15,454 nt of DNA from an uncultured Ectothiorhodospiraceae bacterium (GCA_947259425.1 CAMYMO010000144.1:1-15454); one strand, 5' to 3'; positions 1 through 8,298 are shown, counted from the first letter of the stretch. Notes: a model not told the origin generated them from the letters alone. Made by a program: numbers and translations.

Positions 1-236
1 AAATGTTGGGCTATGACCCGCTGTACCTGGCCTGTGAAGGGCGTGTTGTTGCCGTGGTTGCACCCGATCAAGCACAACAGGTATTACAGCGGTGGCGGGC
101 CATACCCCAGGGTAGGCAAGGTGCCATAATCGGTGAAGTTTCGTTGCTGCATCAGCATGTTATTCTTGAAACAGAACTGGGGGGTGAACGCTTCCTGGAA
201 GAACTCGAAGACGACCCCCTGCCACGAATTTGTTAG
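1..236 (+). CDS. hypE: HypE, hydrogenase maturation carbamoyl-dehydratase (C-terminal end only)
   Basis: Only the last 77 or so codons are in the window; the gene begins upstream, and the ATG at base 3 is internal, not a start. HypE dehydrates the thiocarboxamide formed by HypF on its own C-terminal cysteine to a thiocyanate, which supplies the CN ligands of [NiFe]-hydrogenase. The sequence shows the family's LGYDPLYLACEG segment near the start of the fragment and ends in PLPRIC, so the modified terminal cysteine is present. The stop codon directly follows that cysteine, as the chemistry requires. It implies that a hyp cluster, and probably a [NiFe]-hydrogenase, lies just left of the window. 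The gene converges on the NYN-domain gene with about 50 bases between them. The identification is firm. Confidence 0.93.
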   Translation, partial: MLGYDPLYLACEGRVVAVVAPDQAQQVLQRWRAIPQGRQGAIIGEVSLLHQHVILETELGGERFLEELEDDPLPRIC

Positions 237-288
237 CTCGATAATCGCTCGTATCGCAACTGGATTTCTCATCTTATATCAGTTTGAG

Positions 289-810
289 TTATTTTGAACG
301 GCTCTTTTTTACTCCCTTTTTTGGACTAAGTGTAAACCAGTCGCCTGGCATGATTTCGTGGTAGTGGTCTGCTTCTTCGAGTAGAAGGTGGTGTGTTGTT
401 CGTTTTACAGCGGCGATCTCAACTCGTACGCCTTCGCCCTTAAGGTGGCTGACGAGCTCAATGAAATCAGAGTCACCGGACATAATAATGATGGTATCGA
501 CCTTACTCGAGAGCTGGGTCGCCTTGATGGTGAGAGGGATGTCTGCACTCTTGTGGCAGGGGCGCACAGAACCGTGGTAGTTGGTGTACAGTCGCTCTTT
601 GAGTTTTCCCGATATATGTTTGCCCTCACGGAAATAGACCAGGCGGTTCAACCCCCGATTATCCAGCAGGCGCGGAATAAGGGTATCAAAGTTGATCATG
701 GTGTTCGGGTCTTTGGCCTCTTCGTGGATGCTGCGTTCGATATTATTGCCATCTATCAGGATGGCAACGGACTGGTTAATCAGTACTTCTGGGGCGGGGC
801 TGTCGCTCAT
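289..810 (-). CDS. NYN-domain (LabA/DUF88-like) predicted nuclease
   Basis: A 173-residue protein made almost entirely of one NYN domain, a PIN-like fold expected to cut RNA with a metal ion. The acidic metal-binding set is visible: LIDGNN near residues 18-23 (Asp20), KSADIPL at 87-93 (Asp90) and SGDSDF at 111-116 (Asp113, Asp115). The family's late EEADHYHEI segment is at about 145-153. The extreme C-terminus is basic (KKGVKKSRSK) and may contact RNA or be disordered. The family's usual KG-D motif reads KSAD here. The gene stands alone, convergent with hypE on one side and separated by 189 bases from the helical-protein gene on the other, so no pathway follows from context. The start is the ATG at 810, with a weak GGA element just upstream. 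The fold is confident; substrate and role are unknown. Confidence 0.85.
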   Translation of the reverse strand: MSDSPAPEVLINQSVAILIDGNNIERSIHEEAKDPNTMINFDTLIPRLLDNRGLNRLVYFREGKHISGKLKERLYTNYHGSVRPCHKSADIPLTIKATQLSSKVDTIIIMSGDSDFIELVSHLKGEGVRVEIAAVKRTTHHLLLEEADHYHEIMPGDWFTLSPKKGVKKSRSK

Positions 811-999
811 GTTGATCCAGACATAGGGGAATTAGTAATTTAAGTATAGTTGAAAAACGTATTTCATTCACCAATCGAAACGGATTTTACCGGTATACTG
901 TAATTATAAATTGTTGTGTGTTCAATCTGAAATTTCATTCTTCAATATCAAAAACAATAAATTAAATATTTGGCAGAATTTGTTACGATATCATTAGAG

Positions 1000-1458
1000 T
1001 TACACATCTGAAAGTAAGTTAGCATCATGCACAAGCGTGTGCCATTGCTTTTTAGCTTGTTCACTTAATGTTTGGAAAACTTCAGTGACACGTTGAGAGT
1101 CACAATTCATAATAATTTCATCAAATGTCGAGATCAGACAATCATGAGCTTCCTGCGCAAGCTGTATAATCTTGTCAATAGTAAGCCCAGTATTCATGTC
1201 TACTATTGGACATGAGAATTTCAGTATCCTGCCTTCATCGGCAAACTGAAACCAGGTATCTAATAACTCTGGATCAGCTTCCTCCATAAAATTCTCTACT
1301 GCACTAGCAAGTTCTTTCTCTCGGTTAATAAGGTAATCCAACAATAACTTAGTGCGTTCGCGAACTGTCTCATCTTCTAGATGTTGATAGCAGCTGGAAA
1401 GACAAGAATGAAAATCTCGAATGTGATTTAATATATCGTGTGTCTGTTCAAAGCGCAT
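1000..1458 (-). CDS. Uncharacterised all-helical protein, possibly ferritin-like or four-helix bundle
   Basis: I do not recognise a named family for this 152-residue protein. It appears wholly alpha-helical and soluble, with no signal peptide or membrane segment. It seems to contain two helical hairpins, about residues 1-60 and 92-150, joined by a short aromatic stretch (LDTWFQFADEG, 66-76). Histidines and acidic residues (H7, H12, H17, H26, E48, H105, E114, H140, H144) are spaced along the helices in a way compatible with a bundle or a metal site. No clear pair of ExxH motifs is present, so di-iron binding cannot be claimed. The start at 1458 has AGGA about nine bases upstream. The gene lies 27 bases after a CBS-pair gene and is probably co-transcribed with it and perhaps with nqrM, which suggests a role linked to that sensor or to respiration. 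That link is inference. Confidence 0.65.
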   Translation of the reverse strand: MRFEQTHDILNHIRDFHSCLSSCYQHLEDETVRERTKLLLDYLINREKELASAVENFMEEADPELLDTWFQFADEGRILKFSCPIVDMNTGLTIDKIIQLAQEAHDCLISTFDEIIMNCDSQRVTEVFQTLSEQAKKQWHTLVHDANLLSDV

Positions 1459-1485
1459 CTTGTGTTTTCCTGTGACAAGTGATGG

Positions 1486-1881
1486 TCATGATAAAGTCTG
1501 CAGTGCTTTTAAAACATCTCTGCGGCTTATCTGACCAACTAAGCGGTTGTCCATCATCACTGGATAGCGACGATGATCACCTTCGATGAAACAGCGGGCG
1601 ACATCAAGAATATTAGTATCAGCATCAATCGTTTGAACATTGAGGCTCATATATTCATCAACTCGTCCACCCCATTCGCCATGGTAACCGGCCTCTAGGG
1701 CTACCTTAAGACAATCTTTTTCTGAAAGCATGCCCACTAGGTTACCCAAAAGATCCAGTACTGGGGCACCCGAGATATGTTTTTCTAGTAGTAAGCGAAT
1801 TGCTTCCATGATATCCATCTCAGGATGAAATGTTACTAGACTGGTTGTCATGAAATCCTTAGCTGAGATGGATGTGTTCAT
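1486..1881 (-). CDS. Stand-alone CBS-pair protein downstream of nqrM
   Basis: A 131-residue protein consisting only of two CBS motifs, about residues 10-62 and 76-128, enough for one Bateman module. Recognisable pieces are DFMTTSLVTF opening the first repeat, HISGAPVLD and GNLVGMLSEKDCL closing it, and YMSLNVQTID, RRYPVMM and LVGQISRRDVL in the second. CBS pairs usually bind AMP, ATP or similar ligands and regulate a partner; with no effector domain, this protein probably acts in trans. The start is supported by a very strong Shine-Dalgarno sequence directly upstream. It lies 66 bases after nqrM on the same strand and 27 bases before the helical-protein gene, so co-transcription with nqr is possible, though an own promoter in the AT-rich gap cannot be excluded. 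Target unknown. Confidence 0.88.
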   Translation of the reverse strand: MNTSISAKDFMTTSLVTFHPEMDIMEAIRLLLEKHISGAPVLDLLGNLVGMLSEKDCLKVALEAGYHGEWGGRVDEYMSLNVQTIDADTNILDVARCFIEGDHRRYPVMMDNRLVGQISRRDVLKALQTLS

Positions 1882-1882
1882 T

Positions 1883-1891
1883 TCACCTCCT
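1883..1891 (-). promoter_or_regulatory. Strong ribosome binding site for the CBS-pair gene
   Basis: On the minus strand the sequence AGGAGGTGA lies two bases before the ATG at 1881. It is a near-full complement of the 16S rRNA 3' end and is clearly stronger than the sites in front of the nqr genes. It fixes the start and suggests high translation of this small sensor protein. Confidence 0.8.
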
Positions 1892-1947
1892 GATTGTATA
1901 ATTAGTTATAAGTTATTAAGCATTTTTTGTTGTTCGATGTTCATTGT

Positions 1948-2127
1948 TTAGTGATTTTTTCGCGGACATTTTTTATTTGTACAGACACTGCAAGAATCTT
2001 CAAGTCCAGGTATGCGGTTAAGTCCTCCACAACTTCCTTGTACTCCCTGGCGTCCAAATAACAATCCCAGCGTTAGAGCAAGACTCATTAAAATAAAAAT
2101 CACAAAAGTAAACAAAAATGTTGCCAT
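1948..2127 (-). CDS. nqrM: NqrM, Na+-NQR maturation protein
   Basis: A 59-residue gene read directly from the sequence between nqrF and the CBS-pair gene. NqrM is required for correct assembly of Na+-NQR, probably by delivering iron to the site between NqrD and NqrE. It has an N-terminal membrane helix (about residues 3-24, MATFLFTFVIFILM onward), then LFGRQGVQGSCGGL and a cysteine-rich tail with CSVC and KKCPRK. The four cysteines (C33, C46, C49, C54) are the family hallmark. The ATG is nine bases from the end of nqrF, so it is the last nqr gene of the operon. In Vibrio-type operons apbE usually lies between nqrF and nqrM; here it is absent. Length and motifs match the family well. Confidence 0.93.
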   Translation of the reverse strand: MATFLFTFVIFILMSLALTLGLLFGRQGVQGSCGGLNRIPGLEDSCSVCTNKKCPRKNH

Positions 2128-2136
2128 AAAAGTTCT

Positions 2137-3357
2137 CTAACCGCCAAAATCATCCATTAATATGTTTTCTTTCTCCACGCCCAGGTTTTCCAGCATTTTG
2201 ATAACTGCTGCAGTCATCATAGGTGGCCCACACAGATAATATTCGCAATCTTCAGGTGTTGGATGCGATTCCAAATACTGTTTGAATAGAACATCATGTA
2301 CGAAACCGGTATAACCTTGCCAGTGGTCTTCAGCTTGTGGCTCCGACAATGCAACATGCCATTTAAAGTTTTTATGCTGTGCTTGTAATTGATTGAAGTC
2401 ATCTTCATAGAATAACTCTTTTAGACTGCGGGCACCGTACCAGAAACTAATTTTACGCTTGCTGTTTAAACGTTTGAGCTGATCGAAAATATGTGCACGC
2501 ATGGGAGCCATGCCTGCGCCACCACCTACGAACACCATTTCTGCATCTGAGTCACGCGCAAAGAATTCGCCATAAGGACCTGAGATAGTTACGTTATCGC
2601 CTGGTTTCAAGCTAAATATATACGATGACATAATCCCCGGCGGGGCATCAGGGATACTGGGTGGTGGGGTAGCGATACGTACATTGAGCATGATAATGCC
2701 CTTTTCATCCGGATAACTTGCCATAGAATAGGCGCGAGTTACTGTTTTAGAAGTTTCAGAGGTATAACGCCATAAATTATGTCGATCCCAATCATCACGA
2801 AATTTTTCCGCGATTTTGAAATCATTATAATTAACAAGATGGGGAGGACATTCAATCTGGATATACCCGCCAGCTCGAAAATCGACATTTTCACCTTCGG
2901 GTAATTCCAGTATAAGTTCCTTGATATAAGTAGAAACGTTATCATTCGATCGTACTTGGCAGGTCCATTTGCGTACCCCAAAGACCTCTCTTGGGACTTC
3001 CACGATCAAGTTCTGCTTAACTGTAACCTGGCAAGCGAGCCGTGAGCCTTCTGTGGCTTCACGCTTAGTGATCAGTGAGGTCTCGGTGGGTAGTATCGCG
3101 CCACCACCTTCAAGTATTTTTACGCGGCATTGGCCACAAGTACCACCACCACCGCAGGCAGAGGGAAGAAATAATTCCGCATCAGCAAGTGCAGTTACCA
3201 GTTTTAGACCGACCGGTGAGGTGATAGTACGTTCCTTGTTGACTTCTATATTCACCTCTCCCGCGGGCACCAATCGTGAACGTGCTAATAAAATGATGGC
3301 TACCAACAATAAAACAATGCTGGTAAACATAAAGACTCCAAGTGTGATCTCAAGCAT
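2137..3357 (-). CDS. nqrF: NqrF, NADH-oxidising subunit of Na+-NQR
   Basis: A 406-residue subunit that takes hydride from NADH onto FAD and passes electrons to a 2Fe-2S centre, the entry point of Na+-NQR on the cytoplasmic face. There is one N-terminal membrane helix (about residues 5-25). The ferredoxin domain follows with CGGGGTCGQC at 68-77 (C68, C74, C77) and the fourth ligand in RLACQV (C109). The FAD-binding motif RAYSMASYP lies at 208-216, the nucleotide-binding GGGAGMAPMR at 278-287, and LCGPP at 375-379. The C-terminus DDFGG is typical. Length is as expected and no cofactor ligand is missing. It is nine bases downstream of nqrE and nine bases upstream of nqrM, so it is in the operon. 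Confidence 0.97.
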   Translation of the reverse strand: MLEITLGVFMFTSIVLLLVAIILLARSRLVPAGEVNIEVNKERTITSPVGLKLVTALADAELFLPSACGGGGTCGQCRVKILEGGGAILPTETSLITKREATEGSRLACQVTVKQNLIVEVPREVFGVRKWTCQVRSNDNVSTYIKELILELPEGENVDFRAGGYIQIECPPHLVNYNDFKIAEKFRDDWDRHNLWRYTSETSKTVTRAYSMASYPDEKGIIMLNVRIATPPPSIPDAPPGIMSSYIFSLKPGDNVTISGPYGEFFARDSDAEMVFVGGGAGMAPMRAHIFDQLKRLNSKRKISFWYGARSLKELFYEDDFNQLQAQHKNFKWHVALSEPQAEDHWQGYTGFVHDVLFKQYLESHPTPEDCEYYLCGPPMMTAAVIKMLENLGVEKENILMDDFGG

Positions 3358-3366
3358 TGCTCAGCC

Positions 3367-3975
3367 TCATATTTGAATACCTGAAAATCCCATGAATGCC
3401 ATGGACATTAAGCCGACAATAATAAAAGTGACACCGAGACCCTGTAATCCATTGGGCACGTCACTGTACTTAAGTTTCTCACGTATACCAGCAAGGGCTA
3501 CCAGTGCCAATGCCCAGCCAAAGCCGCTACCCAGTCCATAAACCAGACTTTCAGTAAAGTCGTAATCGCGTTCCACCATAAAGAGTGATCCACCAAGGAT
3601 GGCACAGTTAACGGTAATCAATGGTAAGAAGATACCGAGGGCGTTATATAAGGCAGGGAAATAACGATCTAATGTCATTTCCAGTATTTGTACCAATGCG
3701 GCAATGACACCGATATAGGTGACCAGTCCAAGAAAACTTAAATCGACCTGTTCCAATCCAAGCCAACTCAAAGCACCGTCCTGTAGTAAATACTGATAAA
3801 TAAGGTTATTAACTGCAACAGTAATGCCTTGCACGACGATTACCGCCATGCCCAAGCCTAATGCCGTATCAATCCGTTTTGAAACGGCAAGAAAAGTACA
3901 CATGCCCAAAAAGAAAGCTAAGGCGAGATTCTCGACAAAAGCCGCCTGGATGAACAATTGTGTGTAACTAGCCAT
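3367..3975 (-). CDS. nqrE: NqrE, membrane subunit of Na+-NQR
   Basis: A 202-residue integral membrane protein, homologous to RnfA and to NqrD, with about six hydrophobic helices. NqrD and NqrE together hold an iron centre in the middle of the membrane that relays electrons from NqrF to NqrC. The cysteines expected to bind it are visible: C26 in GMCTFLAVSKR and C124 in LITVNCAILGG. The two half-sites face opposite ways, consistent with the inverted topology of this family. It begins 22 bases after nqrD and ends nine bases before nqrF. Length matches the family. Nothing is unusual in the sequence. Confidence 0.96.
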   Translation of the reverse strand: MASYTQLFIQAAFVENLALAFFLGMCTFLAVSKRIDTALGLGMAVIVVQGITVAVNNLIYQYLLQDGALSWLGLEQVDLSFLGLVTYIGVIAALVQILEMTLDRYFPALYNALGIFLPLITVNCAILGGSLFMVERDYDFTESLVYGLGSGFGWALALVALAGIREKLKYSDVPNGLQGLGVTFIIVGLMSMAFMGFSGIQI

Positions 3976-3997
3976 TTTTCGCGCCTGTCAATATTTT

Positions 3998-4660
3998 CTA
4001 TATAACTTCTGTGCGGTGAACAATCTGGATGCGGTAATCGGCTTTTTCTTGTTGCTGTGGTTTCCAGCTGCGAACTGCCCAGATCAATAAACCAATAATA
4101 AAAAAAGCACTGGGTGCAAGTAACATTAATCCATTCGCGGTATACCAGCCTCCCTCGCTAATCAATGGTAGAAGATTCATACCCAGTAAGCTGCCCGAAC
4201 CAAGTATTTCTCGAATCGTGGCCACGATAATTAAAATAACGCTATAGCCCATACCATGGCCTACGGCGTCTAGAAAACTGGGCCATACACCGTTTTGAGT
4301 GGCATAAGCTTCAGCACGGCCAAGCACGATGCAATTGGTGATGATGAGACCAACAAAAACGGAGAGTTGTTTACTGAGATCATAAGCAAAGGCGCGTAGA
4401 AACTGGTCTACAACAATGACCAGTGAGGCAATGATGGTCATGAAAACGATAATGCGAATGTTGGTAGGGATATGGTGACGGATGGCACTTATGATCACGC
4501 TGGAGCTGAGCAAGACGAATGTCAAGGCCAGGCACATGATCAGAGCGGGGGCCAGTTGCGTAGTCACTGCGAGTGCAGAACAAATACCCAGGATCTGGAG
4601 TGTAATCGGATTGTTATCAACAACCGGATCGAAGAGCACCTTTTTATTCTCACTATTCAT
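3998..4660 (-). CDS. nqrD: NqrD, membrane subunit of Na+-NQR
   Basis: A 220-residue integral membrane protein, paralogous to NqrE and RnfE, with about six membrane helices. Iron-binding cysteines are C27 in LGICSALAVT and C110 in IITNCIVLGRAEA, both highly conserved contexts; C43 is extra. The cytoplasmic N-terminus carries the family's FDPVVDNNPI. Its start codon lies inside the last eight bases of nqrC, so translation is likely coupled. It acts with NqrE as the transmembrane electron relay. The identification is firm. Confidence 0.96.
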   Translation of the reverse strand: MNSENKKVLFDPVVDNNPITLQILGICSALAVTTQLAPALIMCLALTFVLLSSSVIISAIRHHIPTNIRIIVFMTIIASLVIVVDQFLRAFAYDLSKQLSVFVGLIITNCIVLGRAEAYATQNGVWPSFLDAVGHGMGYSVILIIVATIREILGSGSLLGMNLLPLISEGGWYTANGLMLLAPSAFFIIGLLIWAVRSWKPQQQEKADYRIQIVHRTEVI

Positions 4661-5456
4661 GTTTTATCCCTGTATGTTCAGAACTGCGAATCCTGGCAAG
4701 GAAAGGGCCAAATCCCGTGTCACCTAACCAGTAGTGAATCATTCGTGTAATGCCATTGGCAGTCAAAGTGGCACCCGATAGACCATCAATTTCGTATTCA
4801 GCATGATGTGAGGTCTTAACTACGCGACCTTTGATGACTCGTAGTTGCATATGACCATGTTTGCCAATGACCTTTTTTCCCTGCCACTTAGCCTGCCAGC
4901 TAGGATTACTGATTTCACCCCCTAGCCCTGGCGTCTCGGCATGATCATAAAAGGTAATGGCCTTAACCGTATTTCCGTCGGGGGCTAGAGCTACAAAACC
5001 GTGTACAGTCGACCAAAGTCCCTTACCGACCAGAGGGAGAATTATGGTGTTCAATGTGTTGCCGTTATGTATCAGATAAACAGGAAAGTAACGTTTACGT
5101 TCACCTATACCGGCAATGTCTTGTTCTTTGGGGATTACCCAGGAGATTTGTTGGCGTGCAATATCAGGCGCAACATAATCTCCGGTCTGTATATCAATAT
5201 GGCGTGTTTCGATAGACTGGAAACTTGCTGCAATATCCTTATCCGGATCATACAGTCCTGCTACTTTTAAGATTTCCTTTTTTCTCCCCAGCGCTTCATT
5301 TTGTTGCTGTATTGGTTTGAGTAATATAGCTGCACTAGAAACCAGAATCGAACATACCAGGCATACACCTACTGCTACCAATACAATCTTCGCTGTGCTG
5401 TCATTGGGCATAGTTAGTAAACGTGCCCAAAAAGAAGGACTATGTTTGCTGCTCAT
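4653..5456 (-). CDS. nqrC: NqrC, FMN-carrying periplasmic-facing subunit of Na+-NQR
   Basis: A 267-residue subunit with one N-terminal membrane helix (about 23-46) followed by a soluble domain on the outer side of the membrane. It carries FMN linked to a threonine through a phosphoester. The acceptor motif is complete: DGLSGATLT at 224-232, with T230 as the acceptor. ETPGLGGE (174-181) is another conserved stretch of the flavin pocket. Attachment needs an ApbE flavin transferase, which is not encoded in this window. The gene overlaps the end of nqrB by 17 bases and overlaps nqrD by eight, so translation is tightly coupled. Length is normal. Confidence 0.96.
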   Translation of the reverse strand: MSSKHSPSFWARLLTMPNDSTAKIVLVAVGVCLVCSILVSSAAILLKPIQQQNEALGRKKEILKVAGLYDPDKDIAASFQSIETRHIDIQTGDYVAPDIARQQISWVIPKEQDIAGIGERKRYFPVYLIHNGNTLNTIILPLVGKGLWSTVHGFVALAPDGNTVKAITFYDHAETPGLGGEISNPSWQAKWQGKKVIGKHGHMQLRVIKGRVVKTSHHAEYEIDGLSGATLTANGITRMIHYWLGDTGFGPFLARIRSSEHTGIKHE

Positions 5457-6666
5457 AACTGTCTCTTAATTTGCGCTTGCGAATATGTGATTGCACAACA
5501 AAGTGATCGATGACTGGTGCAAAGACATTACCAAACAAGATGGCCAGCATCACACCTTCTGCAAAGGCAGGATTCACCACACGAATGAGGATAGTTATAA
5601 ATCCGATTAGACCGCCATAGATCCACATCCCTGTACGGGTCATTGCCGCTGATACCGGATCGGTGGCCATGAACATGGCACCAAACGCAAAACCGCCCAG
5701 CACCAGATGCCAATACCAGGGAACTGCATAAATGGCCTGAGATTCTGGCCCAATCGTATTGAGTATCATCGTGGTAGCAATCATACCGAGTACCACGCCG
5801 CTAATAATTCGCCACGATGCAATACCTGTAACAATTAAAAATGCTCCGCCGAGTATGCAGGCAAGCGCGGAAACCTCCCCAATTGATCCTTGAATGGTAC
5901 CTACGAAGGCCTGGCTCCAGGTAATTCCATGACTACTTAACTCTTCGATGCCTCCTTCGGCGGCCAATGCTAAAGGACTTGCACCGCTGTAGGCATCGAT
6001 GGGTACCCAGACTGCATCACCCGACAGTTGTGCCGGATAAGCAAAAAATAGAAAAGCGCGCCCCGCTAGGGCGGGGTTTAGGAAATTTTTACCTGTACCT
6101 CCAAAGACCTCCTTAGCAATGACAACGCCGAACGAAATGCCAAGCGCAACCTGCCATAGTGGAATGGAAGCGGGCAATGTGGCTGCAAATAACCAGGAGG
6201 TAACCAGGAAGCCCTCGTTGACCTCATGGTTACGAATCAAGGCAAACAAAACTTCCCAGATGCCGCCGACGACCAGAGTCACGATATAGATTGGCAGAAA
6301 GTAGAGCATGCCATGGATCAGGCAAGCCAGTATGTTATTCGGATCGTAACCAATACCGAGTAAATCGAGTATGGTGCCTCGCCAGCCGTCAGCTGAGAGC
6401 AGGCCAAGTTGTTGTATCGCGAGGTTACTTTGTAAACCAGTATTATAAATTCCGACTAATACCGCCGGGGTACTTGCGAGTACTACATATATCATCACAC
6501 GTTTTAGATCGATAGCGTCGCGGATGTGTGGCGCACCATGGGTCTTGTCTACTGGCGTGTAGAGTAAGGTATCGACCATTTCAAAAAGTGCACTGTATTT
6601 TTCAAATCGTCCACCCTTGACAAACCAGGGTTGCAGTCGATCCAGGCTTCTTCGTATCAACCGCAT
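5440..6666 (-). CDS. nqrB: NqrB, quinone-reducing and Na+-channel subunit, with serine at the FMN site
   Basis: A 408-residue polytopic membrane protein, the largest Na+-NQR membrane subunit. It forms the Na+ path, binds riboflavin and a covalent FMN, and helps form the quinone site. The cytoplasmic N-terminus (about 1-55) includes the family's HIRDAIDLKRVM. KEVFGGTGKNFLNPALAGRAF (185-205) and FAYPAQLSGDAVWVPIDAYSG (208-228) are strongly conserved. The FMN acceptor motif reads SGAS (227-230) where the usual form is SGAT, so the acceptor would be Ser230 instead of threonine; the codon is AGT. NqrC in the same operon keeps threonine. The start overlaps the nqrA stop by one base (TAATG), which indicates translational coupling. 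All else looks intact. Confidence 0.96.
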   Translation of the reverse strand: MRLIRRSLDRLQPWFVKGGRFEKYSALFEMVDTLLYTPVDKTHGAPHIRDAIDLKRVMIYVVLASTPAVLVGIYNTGLQSNLAIQQLGLLSADGWRGTILDLLGIGYDPNNILACLIHGMLYFLPIYIVTLVVGGIWEVLFALIRNHEVNEGFLVTSWLFAATLPASIPLWQVALGISFGVVIAKEVFGGTGKNFLNPALAGRAFLFFAYPAQLSGDAVWVPIDAYSGASPLALAAEGGIEELSSHGITWSQAFVGTIQGSIGEVSALACILGGAFLIVTGIASWRIISGVVLGMIATTMILNTIGPESQAIYAVPWYWHLVLGGFAFGAMFMATDPVSAAMTRTGMWIYGGLIGFITILIRVVNPAFAEGVMLAILFGNVFAPVIDHFVVQSHIRKRKLRDSYEQQT

Positions 6667-8027
6667 TAACCTTCCCTTTCGATAAGATTCAGAGTTTCGC
6701 GTAACACTGGCCCGTAGTCATACTTACTCGGACAAACATAGGAACACAGAGCCAGATCTTCTTCATCCAATTCAAGTGCCCCCAGTCCTTGCGCAGAGTC
6801 CGTATCACGAACCAGTAGGGCACGTAGCAACTGAGTGGGTAAGGTATCCAATGGCATGACTCGTTCATAGGAACCTATGGGAACCATGGCGCGAGGACTA
6901 CCATTTTGCAATGTGGTCATCCAGTATGAGTTGCGCTTGAAAAGACTTGAGAGTAAGACTTTACTCGCCGAGAACTTACGTGTACCTGGTGCCAGCCAAC
7001 CTAAAAATTCTCGTTGTTGTGAATCGGCAATGACGGAAACCTGGTTATGGTATCGACCCAAATAAGAAGCCCAGCCCGCGGCCTGATGGCCAGACAATAT
7101 GGAACCGGAGATTACCCGGCAAGCAACAGGGTCCAGTTCTTTATTGACTAGGTCACCGGTGTTTGCTCCCAGGCGAGTGCGTAATACACGTGGATTCATG
7201 ACCACAGGTCCTGCCAAGGAGATGATGCGTTCTGGATTTAGGCGCCCCGTTTTAAAAAAACGTCCAATGGTAATGACATCCTGGTATCCCAGATGCCAAA
7301 CGGTACGTTTAGCACTGGCCGGTGCTAGATAATGAATATGCGTACCCACCAGGCCGGCAGGATGTGGGCCAGTAAACACAGTCTGCTGTAGATTAGGTAA
7401 CTGTGGAAGTGACAACTGCTCATTCGAATCTGTGCAAACAAAAACATTCCCATTAATGAGCTGTGACAATACAATGAGTCCATCATGAAATGCTTCAGCA
7501 GCCTGAGCGATGACGAGAGCTGGTTTTGCGCAAAGTGGATTAGTATCCGTTGCCGTTACAAACAAAGCAAAAGGAGTTTGTTCCGGATCGGGAATTCTAC
7601 TATAAGGTCGTGTACGTAATGCAGTCCACAATCCTGATTTAAGAAGTCCTTCCTGAATTATTTCTGGAGTTAGGGATAATAAGTCGTTTACTTTGTAACT
7701 ATCGAAATTTACTTCCTCATCACCTTCAAGCGTTACTTCAATTGAACGCAGTATACGTTTTGCGCCATGTTCTATATTCGTAATTACTCCAGATGCGGGT
7801 GAGGTAAAGTGTATGGATGGATTTGTCTTGGAAACAAATAATGTCTGCCCCAGCCTAACACGATCTTGTTGTTTGACAATCAGTTTGGGTTTTATGCCTG
7901 GGTAATCGTTACCAAGTAGCGCAACTGAGTGCACTGGTTTTGCATCTTCTATATGTTGTTGTGGCACGCCCATGACTGGTATGTCCAATCCTCGTTTTAT
8001 TCGTATTTGCTTGATTGCTGTTGTCAT
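6666..8027 (-). CDS. nqrA: NqrA, cytoplasmic subunit of Na+-NQR
   Basis: A 453-residue soluble subunit without a cofactor, peripherally bound to NqrB and contributing to the quinone site; it is related to RnfC. It begins with the family signature IKRGLDIPVMGVPQQ near residues 10-24, contains PGIKPKLIVKQQDRV (44-58), and ends with the conserved CSYVCPSKYDYGPVLRE close to the C-terminus. Length is close to that of characterised NqrA proteins. It is the first gene of the operon and is preceded by the divergent intergenic region. No good Shine-Dalgarno sequence lies close to the ATG at 8027. The start is nonetheless the natural one, since the signature begins within ten residues. Confidence 0.96.
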   Translation of the reverse strand: MTTAIKQIRIKRGLDIPVMGVPQQHIEDAKPVHSVALLGNDYPGIKPKLIVKQQDRVRLGQTLFVSKTNPSIHFTSPASGVITNIEHGAKRILRSIEVTLEGDEEVNFDSYKVNDLLSLTPEIIQEGLLKSGLWTALRTRPYSRIPDPEQTPFALFVTATDTNPLCAKPALVIAQAAEAFHDGLIVLSQLINGNVFVCTDSNEQLSLPQLPNLQQTVFTGPHPAGLVGTHIHYLAPASAKRTVWHLGYQDVITIGRFFKTGRLNPERIISLAGPVVMNPRVLRTRLGANTGDLVNKELDPVACRVISGSILSGHQAAGWASYLGRYHNQVSVIADSQQREFLGWLAPGTRKFSASKVLLSSLFKRNSYWMTTLQNGSPRAMVPIGSYERVMPLDTLPTQLLRALLVRDTDSAQGLGALELDEEDLALCSYVCPSKYDYGPVLRETLNLIEREG

Positions 8028-8084
8028 TTGTTTGTCTGAATCATCTCATTACGAACCGGATCTCAAGCTCGGCAGGTATTCTTG

Positions 8085-8113
8085 CTTATACATATACCCA
8101 AACATGGTGCAAA
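8085..8113 (-). promoter_or_regulatory. Candidate sigma-70 promoter for the nqr operon
   Basis: On the minus strand, TTTGCA (8113-8108, four of six matches to the -35 consensus) is followed after 17 bases by TATAAG (8090-8085, five of six to the -10). It would give a leader of roughly 50 bases before nqrA. Spacing is ideal, but the assignment rests on consensus matching by eye only. Confidence 0.35.
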
Positions 8114-8298
8114 AATGTGGGTGCATGTGACATTATGGAGCATTATTCTTGTGCCCCATGAATCATACCAAGGCTTATTTATCCACTTAAAACAGCGATT
8201 TCGTGTATTAAGCATGTAGTGTTTACCTAATTCGGTTCGCTATTTACAACGCTAAATTAATACGTATCAAAGATTGTGCCAAAGATTTCACGGGCCTA

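Noticed and set aside
388..843. A 151-codon open frame opposite the NYN-domain gene
   Set aside because: It lies wholly antisense to a recognisable NYN gene and has no family resemblance or ribosome site.
2969..3376. A 135-codon open frame opposite nqrF
   Set aside because: It is antisense to the ferredoxin domain of nqrF; composition reflects the complement of that gene.
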